From: Notamacropus eugenii
Lineage: Eukaryota > Chordata > Mammalia > Diprotodontia > Macropodidae
Length of the DNA: 64,000 nucleotides
Assembly (NCBI RefSeq): GCF_028372415.1
Contig: NC_092876.1
Coordinates: forward strand, 60,164,385 to 60,228,384
Direction: 5' to 3'
Below the pieces are notes generated by a model. It was not told the DNA's origin. It searched no databases and saw only the letters and a list, made by a program, of their open reading frames with translations. Made by a program: the position numbers and the translations under genes. Below, piece by piece: positions 31,861 through 42,307 of this stretch; the stretch's first letter is position 1, and each line of letters starts with the position of its first letter.

Positions 31861-32164
31861 ACAAAAATGTTAGAGGTTTCTTTCCTTCATCCACCTGGTT
31901 CTCTGTCCACCTGTAACTTTGGACTATGCCATTCTCCCCCACCCCACCTCATGGAGAGCTTGCATGTAACCCATAATAAGGGGTTGACACTGAAAACAAG
32001 ATGTGACTCCTCTGTTAATCCCCTGAGATTACTTTCTACCTAGTCTCTGGAGGAGGCAAAAAGGTAGAAGACATCCTCTGTTACCAAGTGAGGATTCCAA
32101 GGGGGTTATTGTGCTTGAGTATAATGTTTTGTAGGTGGAAGGAGACTGAATTGGGGGTCATTGT

Positions 32165-32335
32165 ATCATAGGCTATTAAGTGTGGAAGGGACCACAGAAG
32201 ACAGCTAGCCTAACCCCCTTATTTTACAAAGGAAGATACTCAGGACTGGGGTAGGGGATGGTGGGATTTGAAGTGCCTTGTCTGGCATCACACAAGTTGG
32301 GATTTAAGTGCAGATTGTGTGACTTTATAGCCTTT
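32165..32335 (-). mobile_element. MIR-type SINE
   Basis: agtgtggaagggaccacaga, ccccttattttacaaaggaa, ttgtctggcatcacacaagt. Confidence 0.7.
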
Positions 32336-32339
32336 CTCT

Positions 32340-32510
32340 GACTTTCAGAGAACTGTGCTAAGCACCATACCAAGATAAAGACACCTTGCCAATTTCAGTA
32401 TATTTCAGCAAACATTTAAATGCAGCAACTAGGTTCCCCTGTCCCTGTTCACTTGGCCCTGGTGAGAAGGCAGTAATCTCCGAAGTCATTATCTTGCAGT
32501 CAGTATATTT
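32340..32510 (+). repeat. unclassified direct repeat, copy 2
   Basis: Partner of 29330-29495, in the same orientation 3.0 kb away: taagcaccataccaagataa, gagaaggcagtaatctccga, attatcttgcagtcagtata. Confidence 0.75.
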
Positions 32511-32514
32511 CAGT

Positions 32515-32645
32515 CCAGATCTATTATTCATTGTGTAATCTTGGGCAAGATGCTATATGCTCTGGGCCTCAGTTTCCTTATCTGCAAAATGAGAGTAGTA
32601 GAGTAGTTGATCTTCCAAGCCCCTTTCAGTTTTACATCTTTTGCT
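32515..32645 (+). mobile_element. MIR-type SINE, 3' half
   Basis: gtaatcttgggcaagatgct, gggcctcagtttccttatct, gatcttccaagcccctttca. Confidence 0.75.
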
Positions 32646-33600
32646 CTTTTTCTCCTCCCTGACCTTATACACTCCTGGATTGTGCCCACTTTGCCAACTG
32701 GTATTACTGGGTTACTACTGGTTATCCCACCATCACCATTATCGCACTTCTCCTTCTTCCCTCTTCCCCATCTCGTTCAAGCTCCTGAATTCTAGGCCTT
32801 CCTTGGATTTTTTAACATGATGACAAGGCCCTGCTTTGCTTTCTTGGCTCATGGTATCAAACTTGCCCTCAGACTGCTTCACCTTCCTTCTGGTATCCTC
32901 CCTGATATGAGCCTCAGTCCATAAACTCCCCAGCTGCTTGTGGGTATAAGTCCAAGCCAGCCCACTTTGAGGCTGACAAGGGTAAGACAACTCTCCAATC
33001 AAGCAAATGGGCCCATCTGCAGTAGCCCACCAATGATCTCAGCAGAGGACCCTTCAATGACGTAACAATTGCTACAGCATCCTAGATTCTATAGGGAAAT
33101 GGCTGGACAGTTGGTGATACTTTAGAATCGCAGGAGGAAAAAAAAAGATCATGAGGGAAGGGGAGATGAGAGAGGAGGTACCCAGAGGATAAGGAGGAGG
33201 GACCCAGTGGGATTCTGGTCTGAACCCTGGGAGATGAACCCAACCGGGCCTGGGCCCTGGACAGGGGGTAGGGGAGTTGGACTGCCTGATGAGTATGTTC
33301 ACTCCTGTGCACAGCTAACATGTGTGAACATGCACATGCCTTAGAGGTGCCCAGAGGCAGGGTTACAGGTGAGTGCCCCCCATGGAGCCTGTGTGACAAG
33401 GCTCTTCCAGTGTCCTCTCCTCTGTTTTCCACATTGATCATGCCTGATGGTTTTCAATCAGAGCCAAGGGGAAGTAGAGGTGTGGAAAAACCTCTTCAAG
33501 TGCCTAACAGAGGAAGAGGGGAAAGGCAGTGGGTTAGGGAAGGGAAGCAGGGTGGGGGTTGGGGGAGAGGGACAGAGAGGGTGATTGTCATGGTTACGTC
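32646..33600. other. low-repeat segment, no identified gene
   Basis: About 950 bp without obvious transposon DNA. A minus-strand frame (33002-32739, 87 codons, including KQLGSLWTEAHIREDTRRKV) has protein-like composition but no recognised motif. TGACGTAA, a CRE variant, lies at about 33057-33064. Confidence 0.35.
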
Positions 33601-33858
33601 TCTGACAAAACAAATGGCCCTGCTCCACAGCAGTCACCTAAACAGCTACCAAAATGTGTGCATTCGTCGGCAGGCTGACTGCCAGTGGGGCAAGGGGCTG
33701 GGCAGGCTCTGGGTGGCTGGGCACAGGCAGAGACCTTGGAGCAGGCGGGGCTCCCTCACAGCTGCAGGGAGCTGGAGGGGGGGAGGGGGCGGGACAGAGG
33801 CACAGCAGCCACCAAGAACACTCTAGCAGGGACACATGTTGCTGCTGCTCGGGCCAAG
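33600..33858 (+). promoter_or_regulatory. GC-rich promoter-like segment with candidate first exon
   Basis: The most GC-rich part of the window (about 33640-33860), with gggggcgggac (Sp1-type GC box) near 33785. It ends in a strong splice donor, ggccaag/GTAAGA (GT at 33859-33860). An ATG at 33836 (MLLLLGP) would give a short frame. If spliced to the block at 34572 that frame ends soon after, so the exon is more likely untranslated. No TATA box. The start position is a guess. Confidence 0.35.
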
Positions 33859-34004
33859 GTAAGACAAACTCCCTCCTGGCCCTGTCAGCCCCAAGCAGTG
33901 GCAGTCTGGGAGAGGGGAGTCAGCCAGCCACCCTTGCTGCTGTGGCTGCTGAGAGCCGGGGCCACGTGGGCTGCCCCTCTGCCCTCTGCCCCTGCTGTCC
34001 TCTG

Positions 34005-34005
<1 letters not shown>

Positions 34006-34087
<82 letters not shown>

Positions 34088-34474
34088 CTCTTTTTTTCAT
34101 CTCTCTTTCCCTCTCTGTTTTTCTCTCTTCCTGAATTTTTCTCATCCTCTTTCTGTCTTGTTTTCTTTTTCTCTGTTTCTTTTTCTATCTCTCTCTGATT
34201 TTCCTTGTATCTCATTCTGTTCCTTTGATTCTCTTTTTGTCTCTCTCTCTCTCCCTGCACCTTCTCTGTCCCTTTGTTTCTCTGTCTTTGCTTCTCTTCT
34301 TTCCTGAACCACTGTCTCTGTCTCTTTGTTTCTGTCTCTACCGGTCTCTCTGTTTCTAACTCCCTGTACCACCCTGGGTATCTGTTTCTGTGTATCTCTC
34401 TCTTTATCTCTTTATGTCTCTGTCTCTATCTTCCCATCTCTTCCATCTCTCTCCCTTTTCATCATTCCTCTCTC

Positions 34475-34540
<66 letters not shown>
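34006..34540. repeat. CT microsatellites with CT-rich DNA between
   Basis: Pure (CT)n at 34006-34083 and 34480-34540, with a long TCTC/TTTC-rich stretch between. All reading frames through it are repeat artefacts (Ser/Leu or Arg/Glu). It directly precedes an acceptor-like site and supplies its pyrimidine tract. Confidence 0.96.
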
Positions 34541-34571
34541 CCCCCCCTCCTCTCTCTATCTGTCCCTTCAG

Positions 34572-34730
34572 GGCCCAAAACAATTGGCAGCTCAGAAAAC
34601 TCCCCTTCTCTGGATTGACAGTTAGCTCAGTCCTGCTTGCCCAGCCACTGTGGCCAGATTTTGATGCTTTCTGAAGCTACCCGACTGGGTGCCATTGACA
34701 GGATCCCATCTCTGACCCCTCCTCTCCAAG
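34572..34730 (+). other. candidate internal exon (5' UTR or start-codon exon)
   Basis: A 159-bp block between acceptor ctgtcccttcag (AG at 34570-34571), preceded by the CT tract, and donor ctctccaag/GTAAGC (GT at 34731). Both sites are strong. An ATG at 34664 opens a frame to the donor (MLSEATRLGAID..., 22 codons plus one base), but its start context is weak. No match to a known protein N-terminus comes to mind. The upstream partner could be the donor at 33858. Confidence 0.35.
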
Positions 34731-34780
34731 GTAAGCTCAGAGGCTCTTGAACAGCAGGATATGGGGGGAGGCAGGAAGGA

Positions 34781-34829
<49 letters not shown>
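34781..34829. repeat. TG microsatellite
   Basis: Uninterrupted (GT)n of about 49 bp just downstream of the candidate exon. Confidence 0.97.
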
Positions 34830-35019
34830 GAGGGAGGGGTGCACGCTGGGACTTGGCTTCTCAATCTATATGCAGTGTGTCTAGTTGCCACACAAAACCC
34901 CACCGAGTGTTACAATCCCGTCATAATATTTTTGTGTGTACCAGCCCCAACTGTTCAGTACAGACAAGTCTCTTGCTCACTCTAAAGCAGACAAGTGGTT
35001 TTTGGAGGCAGGGAAATCA

Positions 35020-35310
35020 GAGAACAGACAATGTCAGAGCTGAAAGGCAAAGCTTACACTATACAATGTCAGAGCTGGGAGGGACTTATACAGAATGTGA
35101 GAATTGAAAGGACTTTAGAGTGTAGGATGAGCAAAAGGGGACAGAATTTAGGATATCAGATATTAGAACTGGAAACACCCTCAGAAAGCAGAATGTTAGA
35201 AAAGAGTATCAAAGCTACAAGGAATCTTTGTTGATACAATGTAACGATATACAACGTAACAATATAGAATGTAACGATATAGAATGCCAGAGCTAGATAG
35301 GAGTTTAGAT
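35020..35310 (-). repeat. decayed minisatellite grown from a MIR tail
   Basis: Irregular units around acaatgtcagagctgggagg (35027, 35065, 35312) and weaker ones (agaatgtgagaattgaaagg, agaatgttagaaaagagtat, tagaatgccagagctagata). There is also a short triple of aatgtaacgatata near 35240-35280. This is the antisense SINE end, so it is the mirror of 25157-25518. Confidence 0.75.
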
Positions 35311-35450
35311 CATACAATGTCAGAGCTGGAAGGAATTGTAGACGTCATTTAGCTTAATCTCATCATTTTACAGATAAGGAAACTGAGGTACAGAAAAGTT
35401 GTGACTAATACAAGGTCACAAGCCTAATAGACAAGTCAGTCTCTCCTAAT
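35311..35450 (-). mobile_element. MIR-type SINE
   Basis: aatgtcagagctggaaggaa, tcatcattttacagataagg, actaatacaaggtcacaagc. Its terminal motif is the unit of the array on its left. Confidence 0.8.
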
Positions 35451-35954
35451 TCTCTTCTCCTCCCATCACCAACAAAGCGGTTATCCCTCGCAGTCTCTGA
35501 AAATAAAATGAAAAAAAATGGACACAAATAACACCACTAACTTACTGAATGATGTTTAATTGAGTCTACCTTTCTTCTCTGGACCTGTTTCCTCCTCTGA
35601 ATTAGAGAACTGGATCTCTGAGGTTTCTTCTAGGTATCAATAATCTGTGATTCTATGATGCTGTCTATGGTCATAGCGTGAACCTTCACTGCTAAGACTT
35701 TGGAGTTCCTTCTCACCCTCCTCTCTCTGCACCCCCACCCCCACCCCAGGTCTGACTCTCCATGTTAAGATCTCCATTCTGGAAATCCTGAAAAACTGAA
35801 AGACTTTGGTGAACTTCTTGGGGAGAAGAAAAATTGGGAGCAACTTCTTTGCCTTTTATTTATTTATTTATTTTTTGGATTGTATGCTAGGCTATGTTGC
35901 TAGCTGACCCTACTCTCTGACTCCCCCAAACACACATGTACATTTGATTGACGT
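35451..35954. other. no recognisable feature
   Basis: 35585-35660 has a MIR-tail look (gaactggatctctgaggttt). Otherwise unassigned, with a TTTA run at 35860-35875. Confidence 0.35.
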
Positions 35955-36170
35955 GAGAGTCAGCAAGGTGTTACAGAAATGGTCCTGCATTGGGTCATTG
36001 GCTCTGACACTTCCTAGTTCTGGTCACATAATTTAATCACTGGACCAGTTTCTTCATCTGCAAAATGGGACTGCTTCTTCTTGAACTACTTACCTCACCA
36101 GGTGACAGGCAGAAAAGCACTTTTCAGACCTGAAAGTGTGAGAGAAATGTGAATTCTTATTATAATTATC
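35955..36170 (+). mobile_element. MIR-type SINE, decayed
   Basis: aagtg-like core loss, ccagtttcttcatctgcaaa, cttacctcaccaggtgacag, then cagaaaagcacttttcagac. Confidence 0.6.
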
Positions 36171-36229
36171 CCACTTGGGAGGTCTGTATGTAGTCTCAAC
36201 AAACCCTGTTGATAGCCCTAACTGCTACG

Positions 36230-36500
36230 CTAATAATAGTGATAATAATGGCTAGAATCTTATTAGGCACTTACTATGTGCCAGGCATGATACTAAGCAC
36301 TCTACAGCTCTTATCTCATTTGATCCTCACAACAATTCTAGGAAGGAGGTGTTATTATTATCCTCTTTTTACAGTTGAGAAAACAAGCAAACAGAGGTTA
36401 AGTGACTTGCTCAAGGTCACACACCTACTAAGCGAGGAAGAATGGATTTGAAGTCAGGTCTTCTTGACTCCAAGCTTAGCACCATATCACCTAGCTGTCT
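36230..36500 (-). mobile_element. MIR-type SINE, full length
   Basis: cttactatgtgccaggcatg, tctcatttgatcctcacaac, aagtgacttgctcaaggtca, ttcttgactccaagcttagc, ending atcacctagctgtc. Full span of about 265 bp. Confidence 0.92.
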
Positions 36501-36710
36501 TCCCCTTTTAGCTTACCTTCATTATCTTTTGTATGAACCTAGATATTTGCATGTTATCTTCCCCATTAGAATCTAATTTCTTTGAGGGCAAGAACTATAT
36601 CTCCCTGATCTTTTTTCTCCCTCCTTCTTTGTATATCCAGTATTAGGCAGAGTGCCTGGCAAATAGTAATCATTTAAGAAATGCTATTTGACTGACTGAC
36701 TGATTGACTC
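36501..36710 (+). mobile_element. L2-clade LINE 3' end
   Basis: ttccccattagaatctaatt, ctttgagggcaagaactata, tatatccagtattaggcaga, then tttgactgactgactgattg. Confidence 0.8.
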
Positions 36711-36924
36711 TGGGCCCTGGCATTGTGGCCAAGTTGGGGATGAGGTTATTAGTCTACTGCATGTCATTACCTTGGTATAATTGCTATCAAGGCAACTGAC
36801 TCAACAGGGATAGTAGTTTGACACCCCTCACCGAGCTCTAAATCATTTCTTGAGGGGCTTAGCTCAGGAGGACAATGGCAAAGAATGTAGGAAGGGACTT
36901 ATCTCTGTTCATGTCCTATCACCC

Positions 36925-36995
36925 AGTTAAATTGTAAGCTTCATGGTCAGGGACTTTGAATCTCTCCAAATGCCCAATGCCCTTCACACACATGA
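36925..36995 (+). mobile_element. L2-clade 3' scrap
   Basis: aattgtaagcttcatggtca, gggactttgaatctctccaa. Confidence 0.5.
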
Positions 36996-37007
36996 CAATA
37001 ACATAAT

Positions 37008-37262
37008 CAGCTTGGTGGCAAAATGGATATAACACTAGATCTGGGAGATTGAACGTAGAGTTCAAATCCAACATCAGACACATTAATTTAGTGACCCTGG
37101 ACAAGTCATGTAACCTCTGTCTATCTCAGTTTCCTCAACTTTAAAATGGGTATAATAAGAGTATCTACCTCCCAAAATTGTTGTGAGGATGTAATGAGAC
37201 AAAATTTGTAAAGCAATTTGTAAATTTCAAAGTGCTATGCAAATGCTAGCAGTTATTATAAA
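37008..37262 (+). mobile_element. MIR/THER1-type SINE, full length
   Basis: cttggtggcaaaatggatat, agttcaaatccaacatcaga, ctatctcagtttcctcaact, ttgttgtgaggatgtaatga, caaagtgctatgcaaatgct. Confidence 0.9.
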
Positions 37263-37419
37263 TACTTGAATTAAAATTAAAAGTCAAACCAATATCTAGT
37301 TATGACTAAGATCTCAAGAGGAAGCCCAGTTATTAATTCATCCTTCCATGAAGTAGGTCATCAGGTTGATATGGGATCTTGGACATTACCAAAGAAAGGG
37401 AAAGATGACTGTCTCACTG

Positions 37420-37930
37420 TCCTTTGCCCTGGCCAGATCATATCTGTAATAATGTACTCAGTTCTGGGTACCATGTTTTAGGAAGGATATTGATAAAATG
37501 AATCACAGTCAGAAAGTGTCAGGATGCTGAGGGGACTAGAGAGAGCAAACCATAGTTAAAAAGGGGCTAGAGAGAACAAACCACTAGTTAAAAGAAGCAC
37601 GGATATTTAGCTTGAAGAGAAGGGAAGACTTAGGGAGAAGGAGATGGGATAGCCATCTTCATGTATTTGAGGGGCTGTCTTTGGAGAAGGAGAATTCCAT
37701 AGCTCTGCTTGGCATTAGGTACAGAGGTGGATTTCAGTGATGGGGAAACTTCCTGACAATTGTAGGTATTCCAAAGTGGAATGAGTTGACTCAGGAGGTC
37801 TCCACCCCTACCCCTGCCAAATGGAGTCCTTCAAGCAGAGACCAAATGATTATTTATGGTTGATTGTGAATACTGATTAAGAAACAGAGGACTTATAAAA
37901 TGTCTTCCAACTTTGATTTTCTGTGATTCC
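37420..37930 (+). mobile_element. CR1-clade LINE 3' end
   Basis: Sense CR1: ggccagatcatatctgtaat, actcagttctgggtaccatg, gcttgaagagaagggaagac, gtatttgaggggctgtcttt, ccaaagtggaatgagttgac, gagtccttcaagcagagacc, ending in the class-typical ttctgtgattcc. Confidence 0.85.
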
Positions 37931-38230
37931 TGTCAAGGCCTTAGTTTCCTCTTCTATAAAATGAAGAGGGTGGAATCAATGGGCCTTGGTACAAATCCTA
38001 TCTCTAAAGTATATGATTTGTATGATTTTTGGCAAGGCAGTTAACCTCCCTGGGTCTCAGTTTCCTCATCTGTTAAATGAGAGAGTTGCATTAACTGGCC
38101 ATCCTTTCCACTTCCAATGAGTGAGATGAACTAGATGACCTCCAGGTCCCTTGCAGCTCAAATTTTATCTTATGATTCTACATGATTTCCATAGTCCATT
38201 CCAGCTCTAGATCCTGTGATCCCATGAAAT
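37931..38230 (+). mobile_element. two overlapping MIR-type SINE remnants
   Basis: 37935-37990 (ccttagtttcctcttctata) and 38000-38230 (ggtctcagtttcctcatctg, tagatgacctccaggtccct, tgtgatcccatgaaatc). Confidence 0.7.
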
Positions 38231-38409
38231 CAGTCATTGGAAGTAATGTTCATCAAAGGAGGGGAAGTTTGATCCCACCTCCTTCACCTTCCTAAGGATA
38301 GGAGTATTGTGGTACCCTTGGGATCAGAGCTTTCTCTCTCTCTCCCTTCTCTCTCCAACTGTCCTCTGGGAGTTCCCACTGGTTGTCTCTTTGCTTCCTT
38401 ACCTTTCAG

Positions 38410-38685
38410 GGATTGAGTTCTGACCTTCTGCTGATCTATCAGCAGACGTCTTTATTGCTGAGTTGGCCTTTCATTAGAGACAGCTGAGCTAATTGCAGAT
38501 ACTGAGGTGGAAAGGAAGAAACAAAAGAGCCCAGTCTGTAGTTGGGGGAAGGGAAAGGTTTGCTGGAAATCAGGGATCTGTCTGTCAGATGGTCTCCATA
38601 GGATTGCATCTATAGACAAGGTGGTTGAAGTAAGGGGTGTTAGCTGCTGGGAAATTACAGAGTTCTTGGTCACTGGTCTTGCTGG
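38410..38685 (+). other. candidate noncoding exon
   Basis: A 276-bp block in low-repeat DNA between a very strong acceptor (tttgcttccttacctttcag, AG at 38408-38409) and donor gctgg/GTGAGT (GT at 38686-38687). All three forward frames are closed before the donor, except one opened after a stop at 38459. It would be a 5' UTR or lncRNA exon. It lies in the same orientation as the candidate exons at 33858 and 34572. Confidence 0.35.
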
Positions 38686-38769
38686 GTGAGTCATCCACTC
38701 TTTGGAAGTTGAGTTTTCCTACAGGGCTCAGTCTCCTAAAAGTAGCATAAGGTTGTGGGAGACAGTTTG

Positions 38770-38990
38770 GAGTATGGTGGACCATGGTGTAGTATCTGAA
38801 ACACTGGATTTTGAGCCAGGTCACTCTTTTTCAACAGAGTTAAAATTCTAATTCTATTGCTTGCTAGCTATGTGTGGACCAGCCATTTAATCCTTTAGGG
38901 CCTCAGCTAAGGCATTTGGCCTAGATGATCTCTGAAATATGTTCTCAGTCTAAACCCTAAAAATCCTAGGAATCAGGAGACCTGGGTTTT
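38770..38990 (+). mobile_element. MIR-type SINE, decayed
   Basis: agtatctgaaacactggatt, ttgcttgctagctatgtgtg, tttagggcctcagctaaggc, ggcctagatgatctctgaaa. Confidence 0.6.
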
Positions 38991-39129
38991 AGTTGGATGA
39001 GCTTGGACAGGTCTATTTCATCTTGGACTGGATGGGTGACCTTTCTGGTAATGTTTCTTTAGAACTGCTGCTTGACTCCAATCTTTGAATTCTAAGAGTG
39101 GCTAACCAAATCGGATCAAAAAGCCATGA

Positions 39130-39260
39130 ATGAATGAATTTTGAAAACACTTTGGTAAACACTCAATTTCCTGTGGGCTGTCTGGAATACAAATAGAAAA
39201 GTTAGTCAATCCCTGCTTTCAGCAAGCTCATCTGCGAAAATGGAGAGATAACACCAAATG
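39130..39260 (-). mobile_element. L2-clade LINE 3' end
   Basis: gaatgaatgaattttgaaaa, tcaatccctgctttcagcaa, gctcatctgcgaaaatggag. Confidence 0.6.
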
Positions 39261-39369
39261 TGAAGGCTCAGCTACAGGGTAGATGGCAAGGCCCAGGAGA
39301 CTGGAGGACAGTCAATGGGGATGCCTCTTTTCTAAGTCAACATCGAATCACTAATGACTAATTTGTCTA

Positions 39370-39525
39370 CATGGTGTTCTCCCTTTGCCTCCTTCCAGGA
39401 GAACAAAGTCTCCTTCAGGGAAGAATTGTTATTTTCTCTCTCTCAGTGTCCTCATCACTGAACACAGAGTCTTGTCCATAGTAGGTTTTAAAACCAGTGT
39501 TTGTTGAACTAAATTGGATTGGATT
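39370..39525 (+). mobile_element. L2-clade LINE 3' end
   Basis: atggtgttctccctttgcct, acagagtcttgtccatagta, tgtttgttgaactaaattgg. 39526-39829 holds nothing I recognise. Confidence 0.6.
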
Positions 39526-39829
39526 GGATCTGGATGCTCAGTCAGCTCTGAATTGCGGGCACTACTCTCATATAGCCCTAATTTTTCCCTCTTCTCAACA
39601 AGAAAAGCATGAGAACCTTTGTCATGTGTTTGGTGACAATGTACGTAAACTATACCTATAGCTGTATCCCACTAGATGGGCCTAGGAATCATGTCAAAAA
39701 AGGAAATATACTTAATCCAGAATAACCTGTTCTTGCTAAAGCTATATAGCTTTTTGTGATCATTACCTCTTTTTCCAGATGCACAAACCACTCCTCTAAT
39801 AGTATACTCAAGGATTTACCCTGGAATTC

Positions 39830-40320
39830 AATTCAGTTTAACAAACTTCAATTAAGAGTCTCTCCTTGGAAAATAATGTGCTGGGATCTAAAGATCCAAA
39901 AGCAAAAAGAGAAGTAGCCCCTGTCTTTAGGGGGCTTATATTCTAATGCAAGATCCAACATGTGCACAGATGAGCAAATGTGAGGTTATTTGAGGACAAA
40001 GGGGATCAGGAAAGATTTCACAGAGGAAGTGGCATAACTGAGCTGAATCCTGAAAGAGAAGCTTAACATTCTAAGAGGCAAAGGTGATGAGGGAGTCAGT
40101 TCTAAAAATGGAACCTGTCCCATGAAAAGGCACAAAGGTGAGACATAGAATGTGGAATCAGGGAGCACCAAAGTAGGCAAGCCATTTTGACTGCAACATA
40201 GAGTTTATAAAGGCTTATAATGGAATAAATCCAAAAAATAGGTTGGAGTCAGATTGCAAGGGGCTTGAAACTTGTTGATGAAAAGTTGGAATTTTATCCT
40301 AGAAGTAACAGAGCCAAACC
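39830..40320 (-). mobile_element. L2-clade LINE
   Basis: cctgtctttagggggcttat, gatttcacagaggaagtggc, gctgaatcctgaaagagaag, gcaaggggcttgaaacttgt, aattttatcctagaagtaac. Confidence 0.75.
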
Positions 40321-40540
40321 CAAAGGCCTATTCTCTTTTCTTTTCTGTAAATTGAGACATTTGTCCTACTCCAGTTTCTTGGCATCTCTCCTATTATCCA
40401 TGAGCTTTGATTGCTGACAACAGTTCAGTTATATCACATTCACCAACATGTTTAGTTCTTCTGGGCCTGGTCACTTGAACTCATCCAGGGCAGATGGATG
40501 AGCTTTTTCTTTCTTTCTCCCTGCTTAACTAGCCACTATA

Positions 40541-40803
40541 CCTCCTAGCTATGGCCCAGGGAATAGAGCACCGAACCTAGAATCTGGAATACTTGAGTTC
40601 AAATCCAATCTCAGACACTTACTAATTATCTATCCTTGGGCAAGTCAATTTACTTCTGTCTGCCTTAGTTTCCTCACATGTAAAATGGGGCATAATAACA
40701 GCACCTAATTCACAGGGTTGTTGTCAGGATCAAATGAGATAATATTTTCAAAGTGCTTAGCACAATGACTGGCACATAGTAGGTAATACAGAAATTATTA
40801 TTC
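40541..40803 (+). mobile_element. MIR/THER1-type SINE nested in CR1
   Basis: cctcctagctatggcccagg, gttcaaatccaatctcagac, gccttagtttcctcacatgt, ggcacatagtaggtaataca, ending aaattattatt. Confidence 0.88.
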
Positions 40804-41601
40804 CTTTGCCCCTTCCCTCCCCTCCACTTCTTCCGAATGAAATTTCTGAGAGATTCTCATCCCTCCTGGTCTGATTTATCTTCTAAAAATTGAGTTCATG
40901 GAATTCTCCCCACCCTCCCTATCCTTCGCATTCTTCTCTACCTGATGAATGTTAGATCATGGTCAATTGCTTTCTTCACCACAGATTTTAAGATGGCATA
41001 TTCACCTCCACCAAACAAAGGTTCCCAGAATTAGCACAGCAGCAGCTGGAGAATCAAGTCCAGATCAGAAGTTTTCATCATCACTTCCTGTATTGATGAA
41101 GTTATTCCTGAGGCAAATAAAAAAAAAACTTTAGCAATTCCACTTTGGGCACAGAACTTCAGGGATGTCTGGACAATTGAAGTTCCCCTTCCCCCATCAC
41201 TAGTTTATCATGACTGTTCAAGTTTGTGCTCTATTTCCTAAATTTTTATCTTTTCTTCTTTCTTTCCAAATGCTCTGTAGATTCCCTGGTGAAAAGACGG
41301 CTTCCATTTCTGCCTCCACTGATCTTTACCCAAACACTTTCCACCAAGCTTATCCCTCTAGTTTCTAGAGTTCCTTGTTTTTCTCACATGATAGTATATT
41401 TTCTTAATATACAATGCCACCTTGTTCTTCACCCCTACCCTTTTAACTATCTTTTTAAATAAGGTATATTCATGCAGAGCCAATATTTCTATCTTAGGTT
41501 CACCTGCCAAGTCTCAGTAATATCTATGAGATCAAATTTACCCCATTTAATGAGGAGCTCCTTTTACTGAAATTTTTACCTATGTTTTGTGCATTTGTAT
41601 A

Positions 41602-41670
41602 CAGGGTATCCTCCAAGAGTTAGTGCAACTGATTAAAGATTAAAATTGTACTGACTTTTGGGACTTCCTG
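41602..41670. mobile_element. mariner-type miniature palindrome nested in CR1
   Basis: A 69-bp near-palindrome starting cagggtatcctccaagagtt and ending gacttttgggacttcctg, with TA dinucleotides directly outside both ends (41600-41601 and 41671-41672). The inverted ends and TA target are as expected for mariner. Confidence 0.8.
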
Positions 41671-42307
41671 TATAAGAAACTGTGGGTTTTATTCCTGTCT
41701 TAGATTTTGTTTGCTGTGAATTTCTGGGCATCCTGATTGCTAGTCTTCCTATATTTTAATTATTCTCACTTAACATGGTGAATACATGTTATAACATGGC
41801 AAAAATATGACAATTTTCAATCCCTCCTTTCTTTTAAAAAAAAAACCCATTGTTTAGGTTTGTAGGAAAATACATAATCATCCCTTGTAAGATAATATTT
41901 AGGTGCACTCCATCCTCATCAAGGATCCTAACATTCCTATATTTTGAGGTGTAGTCCAGAAATCCAAAATTCCTTTTAAAGATATTTTAAAACCAGATAA
42001 TTTGGTCCAACCCCCTGATTTTAGAGATGAGATTAAAATACATCCAGACTCATTGACTTCCTGCCCAGCCCTTTCTCTTCTTTCTCAACTCTTAGCAGTC
42101 TTGCTTCTAACTATGTCACTGATCTGAAACTGCTCTCACCAAGATTACCAAAGTCCCATTGGCAATCAGCAATCCAGTAATTTTTTTTGTCTTTATCCTT
42201 CTTACCCTAATCTGTGACATTTGATACTTTTGTCCACCCTACCTACCCTTAATACCCTCTCCTGGAGGTTTCATGAATCTGTTCTTTCAGTTCTCCTACC
42301 AACCAAG

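Larger units (their letters stand above)
40325..41990 (-). mobile_element. CR1-clade LINE, long remnant with two insertions
   Basis: Antisense CR1 coding DNA: gagacatttgtcctactcca, gtcacttgaactcatccagg, tgtttagttcttctgggcct, ggacaattgaagttcccctt, ttgtgcatttgtat, caaatttaccccatttaatg, ctccatcctcatcaaggatc. A MIR (40541-40803) and a mariner-type miniature element (41602-41670) interrupt it. No frame is open. Confidence 0.7.

Noticed and set aside
33836-33858. Signal-peptide start MLLLLGP
   Set aside because: Spliced to the nearest candidate exon the frame ends within about 41 codons, and the start context is unremarkable.
33654-34307. 217-codon plus-strand frame with Leu/Ser tail, and Arg/Glu antisense frames
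   Set aside because: Mostly the CT microsatellite; the short part before it crosses a strong splice donor and matches nothing known.
34274-34674. Overlapping Ser/Leu frames
   Set aside because: Products of the CT-rich tract.
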